From Galeruca laticollis (lineage: Eukaryota; Arthropoda; Insecta; Coleoptera; Chrysomelidae), in contig OY998180.1 in NCBI GenBank assembly GCA_963921935.1, forward strand, positions 43,028,811 to 43,092,810: a stretch of 64,000 bases of DNA. Reading direction: 5' to 3'. Of the stretch, positions 31,263 to 41,619 are shown piece after piece. The position numbers and the translations under genes are program-made. The notes under the pieces were generated by a model. The model worked only from the letters and a program-made list of their open reading frames with translations, was not told the origin of the DNA and ran no database searches. How positions within the stretch are numbered: the stretch's first letter is position 1; every line of letters begins with the position of its first letter.

Positions 31263-33710
31263 CAGGGTGTCCCGGGACTAATGGGAAAAAAGTCAGGAGA
31301 GTATAATATGAGCCAAAATAATGTTAGTACTTCATATAAACTTTTACTATGCAGGCCCTCGTTTTCGAGTTATAGGCCTCCAATGTTTTAATTTTGAATA
31401 TGGTTTTTATTTTTATTTTTTGTACTAGTTATTTGATCTTCATAAAATTTACGGCAAAGCTATAATGTAAGTGTATGTTTATTTTGGTAAGGTAAACAGA
31501 TTTACAGTAGTGCATTGAAGCCAGGGACGGACTACTCGCAATGGTTATTGATCCAAAAATTTTGCAGGTATGGCACACCCTGTATGAAATTATAGAAATT
31601 CACTTCCCCACACATTAAGCTAACGAAAAGGTACTCTGGTTGGAATTCGATAAAATAAGCCGTTTGGCTAATATTTACAGTTTTATTAATGCACTACGTA
31701 CAAATCTACCTAACTAACTTATTAATACGATGTCCAGAATTTACTTGCTTTTAATCAAAATTACGAACATAACATTATTAAACCATTAAGAAAACCTCAA
31801 AAAACACAAGTTATAAAACATTAGACTAAAACTAATTCCTAAACAACAACAAAAACTAACGTTATTCTAATAAATGTTCAATATGAGCTCCTCCCACTTC
31901 CACGCACATTCTAAGTCTACGAAGGTTGTTTCTTTGCACTTGAAAGAGCAATTTCACACTATTTCTAATAACATTGCAGTGTAACACAATTCTGTCTATT
32001 AAATCTTGCCTTGTTTGCACAGGTGTTGCGTATACCTTACTTTTGAGATAACCCTAGAGAAAGAAATCCATAGGATTAACGTCTCCTGATCGCGGTGGCC
32101 ATTGAAAAGGGCCTCCACGACCAATCCATCTATTAGGAAGCCTTGTGTGTAAATGCTGTCGTACATCTAAACTGAAATGAGGAGGGGCCCCATCATGCAT
32201 GAACCATAAATTCCTACGAGTTTGTAGTAGCACATCATCAAACAGGTTCCATAACTCATTTTGCAAAAAACTCCAAATATCTCTGACCGGTCAAAGTACC
32301 GTCAATAAAGTATGGCTGTATCAAATTATTGCCAACTATTCCTGCCAAACATTAACCATGAATCTATGCTGGATCCTAGTTTGGATAATGCCATGTGGAT
32401 TCACATCATCCCATAAATGCATATTATGAGAATTTATGATTCCATCTCTGGTGAAACCCGGTTCGTTCGTAAAGAGAACGTTACTAATAAATGTGTTGTC
32501 TGCTTGTTGTTGTCGCAGAAACCACTGGCTATACTCAAGTCGAGCAGGATAATCAGCCACTGTCATACGGTGTACTTTTTTCATGTGAAAAGGATATAAC
32601 AGCTGTTCTTTTAGGACGCGATGAACAACTGATTTCGAGACGTTATGTTCTCTTGATAATTTTCTAAAACTCGATGGTTCATTATCAACTGCATTTAACA
32701 AGTCTTGTTCAACTGCCACAGTACGTATGCTTCGTACTGGACCTTCTCCCGCTTTTTCTGGCGAAAATCTTCCTAAAATTTAAAATTTTGTTTTGTATAC
32801 ATGGAAAATTACATTTACTTATTCATACCTGTTTCTCGTAACCTGAGATCAATACGCCCAAACATTCGTTTGTCTGGCAATTCTGTTTGCAAAATGTTCT
32901 TCGTAAAGCCTTTTGGCCTCTAAACAGTTTCGAGAAGCCAGTCCATACATTAGATGTTTATCTGCGTACTCAATAAAAGCGAATTCTGCTATTGTAACTG
33001 TTAAATTAAGGACTTATGAATTATTGACAAGTACTGACTACGAACTATTCTACACAACGTTTGACAACTAATCCTATGGTAACTTGATAAACGGTAAAAA
33101 CACTTATAAAAAGTTTTTACCAACTTTCCAATTAATAAGTCGTTAATGTTTTTCATCTTCTGCTATCGTTAAATTATTTTTTGGTAGTACTCTAGGTAAA
33201 TTTTGGACATCTATTAAAAGTTAGTTTTACCTCGTTGTGTACTTATAAAAATGGTGAATGCGTAAACTGGTACGTAGTGCATTAATAAAACTGTAAATAT
33301 TAGCCAAACGGCTTATTTTATCGAATTCCAACATGAGTACCTTTTCGTTAGCTTAATGTGTGGGGAAGTGAATTTCGATAATTTCATACAGGGTGTGCCA
33401 TACCTGCAAAATTTTTGGATCACTAACCATAGCGAGTAGTCCGTCCCTGGCTTCAATGCACTACTGTAAATCTGTTTACCTTACCAAAATAAACGTACAC
33501 ATTCATTATAGCTTTGCCGTAAATTTTATAAAGATCAAATGACTAGTACAAAAAATACAAATAAAAACCAAATTCAAAATTAAAACTTTGGAGGCCTATA
33601 ACTCGAAAACGAGGGCCTGCATAATAAAAGTTTATATGAAGTACTAACATTATTTTAGCTCAGATTATACGCTCCTGACTTTTTTCCCATTAGTCCCGGG
33701 ACACCCTGTA
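31261..33710 (-). mobile_element. Long-arm mariner-like element, copy E
   Basis: It begins TACAGGGTGTCCCGGGACTA and ends with the exact complement, beside TA. Arms of about 430 bp (31261-31690 and 33272-33710) are close inverted copies; shared words include GCCTATAACTCGAAAACGAG and TTAATGCACTACGTAC. The centre codes for a transposase on the minus strand. Length 2450 bp. This is the best-bounded of the six mariner copies. Confidence 0.9.
31862..33005 (-). pseudogene. DD41D-type mariner transposase, copy E, with intron
   Basis: The N-terminal region reads EYADKHLMYGLASRNCLEAK, then RLYEEHFANR, with a frame break before DLRLRETG. There an ACAG/GTATGA donor (intron start 32828) and a TTTTAAATTTTAG acceptor (intron end 32773) bound a 56-nt intron whose removal joins RETG to RFSPEKAGEGPVRSIRT in frame. 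The second helix-turn-helix is SSFRKLSREHNVSKSVVHRV. Catalytic positions are LFTNEPGF (first Asp changed to Asn), WFMHDGAPPHFS (second Asp intact) and SGDVNPMDFF (third Asp intact), with 41 residues between the last two. A stop follows NVWQE, and the C-terminus VGGAHIEHLLE ends at 31862. The changed first Asp and the frame breaks make it inactive. Confidence 0.85.
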
Positions 33711-34499
33711 TATATATAATATGTTTCACTTAAACTAGAAACACAATAACTTTTGTACAATGGTAATAAAATTCGTTTTGAGAGAATACATTAATCATCA
33801 TTTTCTTATATAAAATATATCGCCATCTTTATTTACTATTCTATAAATTGCTGAAAGGTACTGCTCAAAAACATTTAACTAAAGATAGACGAACCATAGT
33901 AAACACAATCAATCGTAAGGTTTGGGGAAAAAGTCATTTATACTTTCTTGGCAACGCTGCACTAGGCTCCACCTCAATATTTTCTTGCTGCTTGCTCGGC
34001 TTTCATTATTTGGTTGCCATGAGCGGTTCGTTATTAATATGTAAAGGTTAATTAATATCAGGAAGGAATTTGGAATATAAGGTATGGAGAAGTATATTAA
34101 TCATCGGGTAAAATATTTAAATAAAAGTGGTACAATATTTTATTGATAGATAGTGTTCGTGATAGCATTGCTATTAATTTATTTCATATTTTTAAATTTA
34201 CCCGCGCTACGATGATATTTTCACCTCGCCTTGTATTGGGTCAATCGGTCGAGTCCAAACCTAGACCAGCAGTACACGAATTATATTTGCTCCGTAAACA
34301 TTGATAACCGTAACAATAATCCTGTGTTACATCGCCTCAAAGCCGGCCGGCCAGCACATTATCCAGAGGAACGGAGTAACCAAGGTAAAATGTCATTTTG
34401 TAATTAAATAAACTGATCATTCTACGAAAATACAGTTCATTTAAAATTAAAAGTGCTATCGTCGTGAACAGATAAATAGGTTCAGATATATAGTGACAG
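33711..34499. other. ELAV intron, no gene seen
   Basis: AT-rich intron with a short GC-rich island near 34340 (GCCGGCCGGCC). The open frames have no recognised motif. Confidence 0.4.
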
Positions 34500-34957
34500 T
34501 CCAAACATTTGAAAAACATTGCTCACAATTACCACCAATATTCAAGTTAAAATCGCCAATTACACTAATATATTTATATTTAGTTGAAAAAAAGTCTGAG
34601 AATTAAAAACGAAGATCTATAGACGCAAATTAAAACACTATTCTCGTTTACCAACTTAACAGTGTAAAATTTTGCATATTTAATCAGAAAAAAATTAGAT
34701 CAGTCCACAGCTTTTAGATTGATGTTGGTGTTGCCAAATATCGCAACACCTCCGTGTTCATCTTTAGAGCGACAGTAAGACGAAAACAGTGAAAACCCAT
34801 TTATACTAATGTCAAACCTTTCTACATCTAGTAATAAATTTAGTTCAACTACTTTGTTGTTCAAACTTTGAGCATTGATATGTAACACCGAGAACATATA
34901 GATTAGATTAGAATGTATTGATCTGATAATATCAAATAAGGGCATTAGATAGGTCAA
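34500..34957 (-). pseudogene. Non-LTR retrotransposon APE endonuclease fragment
   Basis: Minus-strand reading gives LHINAQSLNNKVVELNLLLD, the N-terminal signature of an apurinic-type endonuclease of a non-LTR element, followed by FDISINGFSL, YCRSKDEHGGVAIF and, after stops and frameshifts, ICVYRSS and ISVIGDFNLNIGG. The GDFN block carries the catalytic Asp and Asn of this nuclease family. No reverse transcriptase follows, so this is an isolated, decayed fragment. It could come from the same broad clade as the I-type element at 41620-44530, but the overlap is too short to say. Confidence 0.75.
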
Positions 34958-36382
34958 ATGTGAACAAATTAAATTGAAAAAGTCTAGCTAATTTCTATGT
35001 GCTGGTAAGGTATAGAGAAATCTGATTTATATCTTGTGTCGTGTGCATTAATATCACTATTCCGTAAATAATCGCTGTTATTCCTATGAACTAATGTGAT
35101 TAAATCCAATATATAAAGGCCGCACACAGTTAAAATTCTCAAGTTGATAACAACAGGTCGACAGGAGTCTATAAGTGTATATTTTTCAGCAAAAAACTAA
35201 TAAAATCTAATTTTTGAAATGTTGATTGTTTTCATATTTTATTAGGGGGAATAATACATTTATTTCCTTAATTGAATATGTTTTTGCATAGTATGTGTTC
35301 GCCCATGAGCAAAAGCAAACTGACGTCAAACATATATTATCAGTAACCTGTGTTTCCACCAGTTATTTCCACTTTGTGGCACACAATGCACTTTGCCATT
35401 ACGCTTTTGTTCACCAAGTACCTTACAAACAACTCTAAATTAGAAAAAAACTAAAAACTTTACTACAAAAAACAGCGAAAAATCTTCCGCCATAACCTCC
35501 AAGCGCCTGTAATCTGTGTTGGCAATACGGTTGGGAAATAATGAATGAAATAGCGTACGCGTAGTTGATCATAGAATATCAGGGTTGTCACGTTGACGAT
35601 AATTTCGTGATAGATCTATAAACTCGATTCAATTTTTAGTAGCATATAATGATAAATGCGGCTTCAGAATTAATATGTCATCTTGCGCTGTGAACTTTTA
35701 AATATGCACTAGTTAGGCACTTTTGTGATTATTTTGTCCGTCTAAATAAACACAAATGGATTATTTTATACATGAAACTATTGTGATTTAGGACAATGTG
35801 GCAACGTCGATGAATTGTTTACTTTATGTTTGAACGCAGCTATTCGGATTTTAGGTAGTCTATCTTTAGTTGAATGTTTTTGGTACTGTTACTCCAGTCA
35901 TCTATTATAAAAATAATTTATAGTACATGAACAATTTAAGTAGATACTTCTTGAGCTTCCAATGAAATTTAAAAGTTTGAAGGTTACAACATAAAAAATG
36001 TGACATTTTTCAAATTTATTTATGATGAATCAAATTTAAAACTGCTGTTTTGTGGTAGCGAGTAAAATTATTTGAAAAGTTACTTCATACTGCTGTCCTA
36101 AAGATTGGAAACGAATACGTTTTTAAACAAAACAAATGATTGCCAACTATATAGGGTGAAAATCAACAATGTATTACAAATTTTCACGATTGTTTACACC
36201 AAAATATAAAGTTATCTTCTCAAATTCTTCAAGATTTAACAGACTCATTAATTTTGTCGAAATATTCGATTTATGAATTCGTCAGATGCTTTATATGCTA
36301 TATTGTGTTTTTTAACATGTTTGGCAATTGTTTCTGGAGCCTATTTAATCTCACTTAATCATTAGCAGGCCAATGTTGTGAG
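34958..36382. other. ELAV intron, no gene seen
   Basis: AT-rich intronic sequence; nothing with coding or structural support. Confidence 0.4.
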
Positions 36383-37832
36383 GGGGGGGGCTGGAAAATA
36401 AACGCTAGCCCCCAATCGAAATTTTCAAATTTTGTACTTTGCACCATCAAGAGCTTGTAATGCACCATAATGCTCCACTGAAAAAATACTTTGCACCTCT
36501 CCCCTCAGTTAGTAGTATGCATTATTCAGAGTGAAGTGGCATCGGAATCCACTCATATGCACCACCAAGGAAAACAAAATCCCCCCCCCCCCCCTTACCT
36601 AGGTACATCACAATATATAAAGTGAAGTTGGCCCCCACAGTGATAATTTTTAAAAGAAAGAAGTGGCATCGGAATTCACATCTAATGCACTCATATGCAC
36701 CACTAACAAAAACGTATTTCAATAAAAAGGCTATAACTACTTTTATATAGCTAGTGGTTTCTTTATTCCTCTCGAGAACAATATACAAGAACGTACAACA
36801 TGAGATCCTTCCCCAGCAACCTATTTAAAATGGATATTTTGTGGAGAGTTCAATTGAATAACCCCTAAGCACCAGCATTGTTTGCAATATATACGTAGGC
36901 GTTGTTAGTCGAAATTGTGACTTCTGACATTTTATAGTATTTCATCAAGGCAGTGCAAACGGGCATATTAGGTTTACAACATTTTTCCTGCTAACATACG
37001 AAAACTGCTCACTTTACAAAAAAAAGGATTTTTTTCAAACGACCAGTGAACAGACACTTTCTACCCTCTCCATAACTTTTCGGGCCCCTTTTCACTAAGA
37101 TTTGCCATAATTTTGGCAATTTTACAATTTTATTGGCTTAGGGGAAGGCATATACTTTTTATATTTGGAGAAAGGGAAGATTTTGTTTTTGTTGGTGGTG
37201 CACAAGCGTGCATTAAAAGTGGGCTCCACTATCCTACATTTTTTAAGGAATTTATCTTTGGGGAGGGGAAACTTCACTTTAAATAATGAGGTTTAACTAA
37301 CTAGGGGTAGAGGGGATTTTATTTTTGTTAGTGGTGCATATGAGTGCATTAAAAGTGGATTTCGATACCACTTGTTTCTTTTGAAAATTATCATTGGGGG
37401 TGGGGCAACTTCACTTTATATATCGATGTTTAACTAAGTAACGGGAGGGGGATTTTTTTTTTCTTGGTGGTGCATATGAGTGCATTAGGAGTGGATTCCG
37501 ATGCCACTTGTTTTTTTTGAAAATTATCATTGGGGGGGCAACTTCACTTTATATATTGAGGTTTAAGTAAGTAAGGGGAGGGGGGATTTTGTTTTAACTG
37601 GTGGTGCTTATGAGTGCATTAGATGTGGATTCGGCTGCAGTATATCTTTTTTGCAAATTGTCATTGGGGGGGGGGATCAACTCTGATTAATGCGATACTA
37701 CTAACTGAGGGGAGGGGTGCAATGTATTTTCGGTGGAGCATTATGGTGCATAACAAGCGCTTGATGGTGCAAAATTTGAAATTTCCGATGGGCGGGGGTG
37801 GGGTTGTAGCGTTTATTATCCCCCTCCCCCTA
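36383..37832. mobile_element. G-rich TIR element with internal tandem repeats, 1.45 kb
   Basis: Outer arms of about 160 bp (36383-36545 and 37665-37832) are inverted copies sharing AATAAACGCTA, TTTCAAATTTTG, GCACCATCAAG, GCACCATAATGCTCCA and CTCAGTTAGTAGTAT. Both ends start with runs of G (C on the other strand). The interior holds tandem units with G-runs, in one orientation on the right and in the opposite orientation on the left. No transposase frame. Superfamily not recognised. A further partial unit lies outside the right arm at about 37880-37970. Confidence 0.6.
37130..37670. repeat. Tandem repeat, about 135-bp unit, 4 copies, G-rich
   Basis: GTGGTGC words at 37195, 37331, 37467 and 37601 mark periods of 136, 136 and 134 bp. 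Each unit contains GTGCATTA..AGTGGATTC, TTTTGAAAATTATCATTGGGG and CAACTTCACTTTATATAT. Two further units run in opposite orientation at about 36500-36720. Each has one or two runs of 5-10 G. Confidence 0.85.
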
Positions 37833-39823
37833 TAAACAAATAGCTGTAGTCTCTCGGGTAATGTGCTGCAAAGAAAATCAATCATGGAGCATATTGGTGC
37901 AATAGGAGTGCATTACGATCATATATCTTTTTGTTGAAAATTTCGATTGGGGGGGGTCAACTTAACTGAGCTTTTTTTTGTTCGTTCGAATTATGAATAA
38001 ATGCATTCGTGAAGATTCGCGTAAACAGCGATAGACAAAAACGTTTGATAAATAATATGACCAAAGTATTTAATTTCCTATCTTGGATATTCACGTTTAA
38101 GGACATTGAAAAAAGTATGAATTGGAATGACAATGTTTTTATTTCACACTTTAAAACAGAAAGATTATTTTTACTTATTTTTATTGTTGATGTTTTTGTC
38201 CATTTCATAGTAGTAAGTAGTACATTTTTTATCATTTAGGGTTGTTCTATACTTTTTTTATATTAATTTGAAGATATCATGTAAACATGTTTTAAAATCT
38301 AACATACACTCATCAGATTTCAATATTCTAGTCGTATACGAAATTTGTTGGAAAATAATATATTTATTTGGTTATTTCATCGTGCATAATGATAAATTGG
38401 TCAGACTTGTCAACGGAAGCAGATATATGTAGGATATGAGAGACAAAAATTATCATACCTAACAGATATTTTTTGTTAAAAGACACTAGCAGTAAGTACA
38501 ATTTGTTATTTTAATGTGGTGTATATATTAATTATATAAACAAAAAATTAGAATTAACTCATTCGCGATTCTTTCTTTATGTTTCTTTTATCTGCATGCA
38601 TTTGCAGTTCAATTCTTAAACACCTTCATTTGGTTATCAGAATACCAAAAGCAATTTCCACACACCATCTAGCTCTTTATAGTCTATATTTCAAAATCCG
38701 TTCTTCATTCGCAACTCTTTGTCTTACATATACGTTTCAAGAGGAACTGACAAACGAACTGAGTATCAGAATATCGGAAAACATTCATATCGTATATTGT
38801 GAAAGATGTATGATGTATCACATAATTGTATTTTTTGTGAACAATTTTCGTTTATGACTGAGAAATTTTGAAATCTGGTATAAAAACCCGCAGAAGATGA
38901 AAAATGACATTTTTCTAAAAATTTGAATTGATAAATTTTATACATTGACGTAGAAAAAGAATCATAATATCGGGATTGTTTTGAAGCCATTAACAATGTG
39001 CTAGAAAGGACAACACTACATCCATTTTCGTGGTGTGGCAACGCTGTGTAAATGGAATTATAAAATTTCTAGTGGCGTACTACTTTGATAACTTTTGAGG
39101 AGATTCTCAACTTACAAATAGATGTGTGATAGAACTGCTGTAGAATTACATACTGTAAATAGTGTATTGAATTGAAAATAATTGAATCTAGGAAGAATAC
39201 TGAATTAAAAAGAAATTTTCAATTTGATTAATTCAATGAATATCTGAAAAATAAATAAATAAGGATATTGAGAGATAATTAACCCTTCAAAAGAATTTTA
39301 TTCAATTTTCAAATAATAACAAAATAACGATAGATAAGAAACAAATTAAATTATCGAACAACTATGAATTTTATAAACAATGTTAAATTATGTGAATAAT
39401 TGCGTATAATGTTTCCTAGTAACTAATAAAGCACTTTATTTTAGAACACAACTGCTTCTCGTCAATACCGTTGACAGACTTTCAATAAATTTTGATAGAA
39501 TTAATAATAAATAAGTTTCGTTGCTTAGCACGCATTTTTGTTATCAATGCCGCAATTATTATAAAATTTTCACTACTCCTCATTACTAAACAACATGGTT
39601 TTAGTAAATATTGACCTACTCCTATATTTCTTTGAACATCTACTGACATATACCAATTTGACAGAGTAGTTAAATGTGGCATGGCTCTTATTGAAAGTAT
39701 CCTTGACAAAATTGTATGCTTTTGGTGAATAGGGCGCTAGTTGTAGGGCAACTTTGGTTCGTACTTTTGAGTACTTGATCCTTTTACCATTCTCTCAAAG
39801 ATGCCTGTAGCAGGTCCTGCAGC
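37833..39823. other. ELAV intron, no gene seen
   Basis: Apart from the partial G-rich unit near 37880-37970, nothing here can be supported; open frames overlap on both strands and look random. Confidence 0.4.
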
Positions 39824-40597
39824 TCATGCCTGCAAAATTTCATTATCAAATACTTTGTGAAATAATATACTATAGTTTAAATCTATATTACCTACATATA
39901 AACTTCAAATGAAATTCACTCACACTTTGACATAATGCCACGTATGAATTGAATGGTAAGGTTATTCTTTTCTGATAACAAAGACAAAATTCCTTAAAAA
40001 TTGCACACACTTTTCATTAGCTGTTATCGTCTTGTGGATAAAATTAATTCAGTAACATACTTCATATTAAAAAAAAATCTTACTACTATGGTTGATTCTG
40101 ATCAATCAGAGATAAAAGACTCCAGCAAGTTACAATTTTACTTTACTTCCAACCTGGAAAATTACAAAAATGAGGAACTACCATATTACAATATTAATCA
40201 ATGTTCTAAAAATTGAAAGATCATATACTAATGTATACCATACCTTTTGATCGAGTCTAGTACTTTCATCAATTCTTCCATCTGCAGCTTTTTTAGCCGA
40301 GCTCGAACTGTAAGTAAATTAATATTTGATTATCAATTAAACTGATAATTTTAATGCGTACTTATTAAGCAAACAGTAAGTATTAGAAATATTTGATAGG
40401 GTTTATACCTGAAGAATACTAAAACGAATGCTCGATGTGAAAGTAATGGATTTGCACCAGATTTAATATATTTTACACCATTTGCTTTAACAAGGATATC
40501 ACTTGGAGCAAAATGAGAAAAGCAATGAAACTATTCATCTTTTCCAATACCAATCAATGAGAACCAAATTTTTCTTTGCTCATCAATTGTAGAAAAC
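39824..40597 (-). pseudogene. THAP-like zinc-finger remnant with apparent introns
   Basis: Minus strand. After the acceptor ATATTGCAG (exon from 40597), the sequence reads FSTIDEQRKIWFSLIGIGKD, a stop, FHCFSHFAPSDILVKANG and VKYIKSGANPLLSHR, then a donor AG/GTATAA at 40408. The RKIW word, the HF..SDI block and the G..YIKSGA.P tail follow the second half of a THAP domain, a DNA-binding zinc finger found in host proteins and in P-element transposases. A second exon (40307-40244), again with good signals, continues in phase as SSSSAKKAADGRIDESTRLD-QK, and a third begins at 39829 but stops at once. The first exon with the initial cysteines was not found. The in-frame stop argues for a pseudogene. 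Confidence 0.45.
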
Positions 40598-41619
40598 CTG
40601 CAATATATGTTGTTAAAAATCCACTAAGGTAGATTGAATTATATCTGATATTTATTTACTTATACATTATACTTATAAATAGAAAAATGGCTCTACTGGC
40701 CAGTAAAACAAAAATAATTGCACGATTTAGGTATTTCGTATTGTTAAAATGCATAATTTTCAACTTTGAAAATCATTCAATAAGCAGATGCACCTATATC
40801 GACGATACTGGTTATTAAAGAATGAAGGTCCAATGCAAATGTTAACCAGTGAAAAGAAATATTCTGGTTCAAATGATTCGATTTCTAGCAAATATAACAC
40901 TGACGAAGCATGTTTTTGAATTATAATACACTTACTGAGTCTGCAACAATACAATAACTGCTTAAATTGTCGAATAATCACTTGTAAACAAACAATTCCC
41001 CCAAATTCTGTAATGGCAACTATGCGATGATTTGTTATGAAAAATTGAAAGATTATACACACGTTTTGTGATTGGATCGGGTCCTACAGCGTTGTCACGT
41101 AGAGCAGAATAACTTTATTGTTGAAAACACGTAGGCACATCAACAACTTAAATCGTAAAAAAATTTGCTATATGTCCTCCATTGTCATCTTTCAATAGTA
41201 TCGTATATCTGTTGACTATTATTTTTTGGCAAATCAATCTTAATCTGCATTTTGTATAGCAATTTGTTATAAATCTTTCGAGCAGTTTTCAGAAATAAAG
41301 CACATTTTGACAATAGCGCATTGTGACGGGTAGAAGATAGTCGCTCATCTCGTTATTGCTTTTGTAATGTTAGCTTCAGTATTTAATGTAAATAAATGGG
41401 TGTATTCTTTTTCTACGTCATTGGTCACTACTCTTCATATAATGCGATCGGTCGCGATTTTATTTAACATTAAAAAATAAATCAGAATCAGAGTATAAAC
41501 TTTCAATATAAATGTAATTTAACTCTTCGTATTTTTGATATAAAAACACAATCAGTCTTTTTTTTATTCTAACTGGCCGCTTCTACCCAAGGTGATTAGT
41601 GATGGCATAACAATATACA
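40598..41619. other. ELAV intron, no gene seen
   Basis: A 100-codon minus-strand open frame at 40760-41062 shows no motif. Nothing else recognised. Confidence 0.4.

Noticed and set aside
30543..31391. Open frames of alternating Tyr-Ile across the (TA)n tracts
   Set aside because: They are translations of TA microsatellites on both strands, with no initiation context or family similarity.
34230..34265. tRNA-like B box (GGTCGAGTCC) suggesting a tRNA or tRNA-derived SINE
   Set aside because: It lacks one base of the B-box consensus, and no A box or cloverleaf is found upstream.
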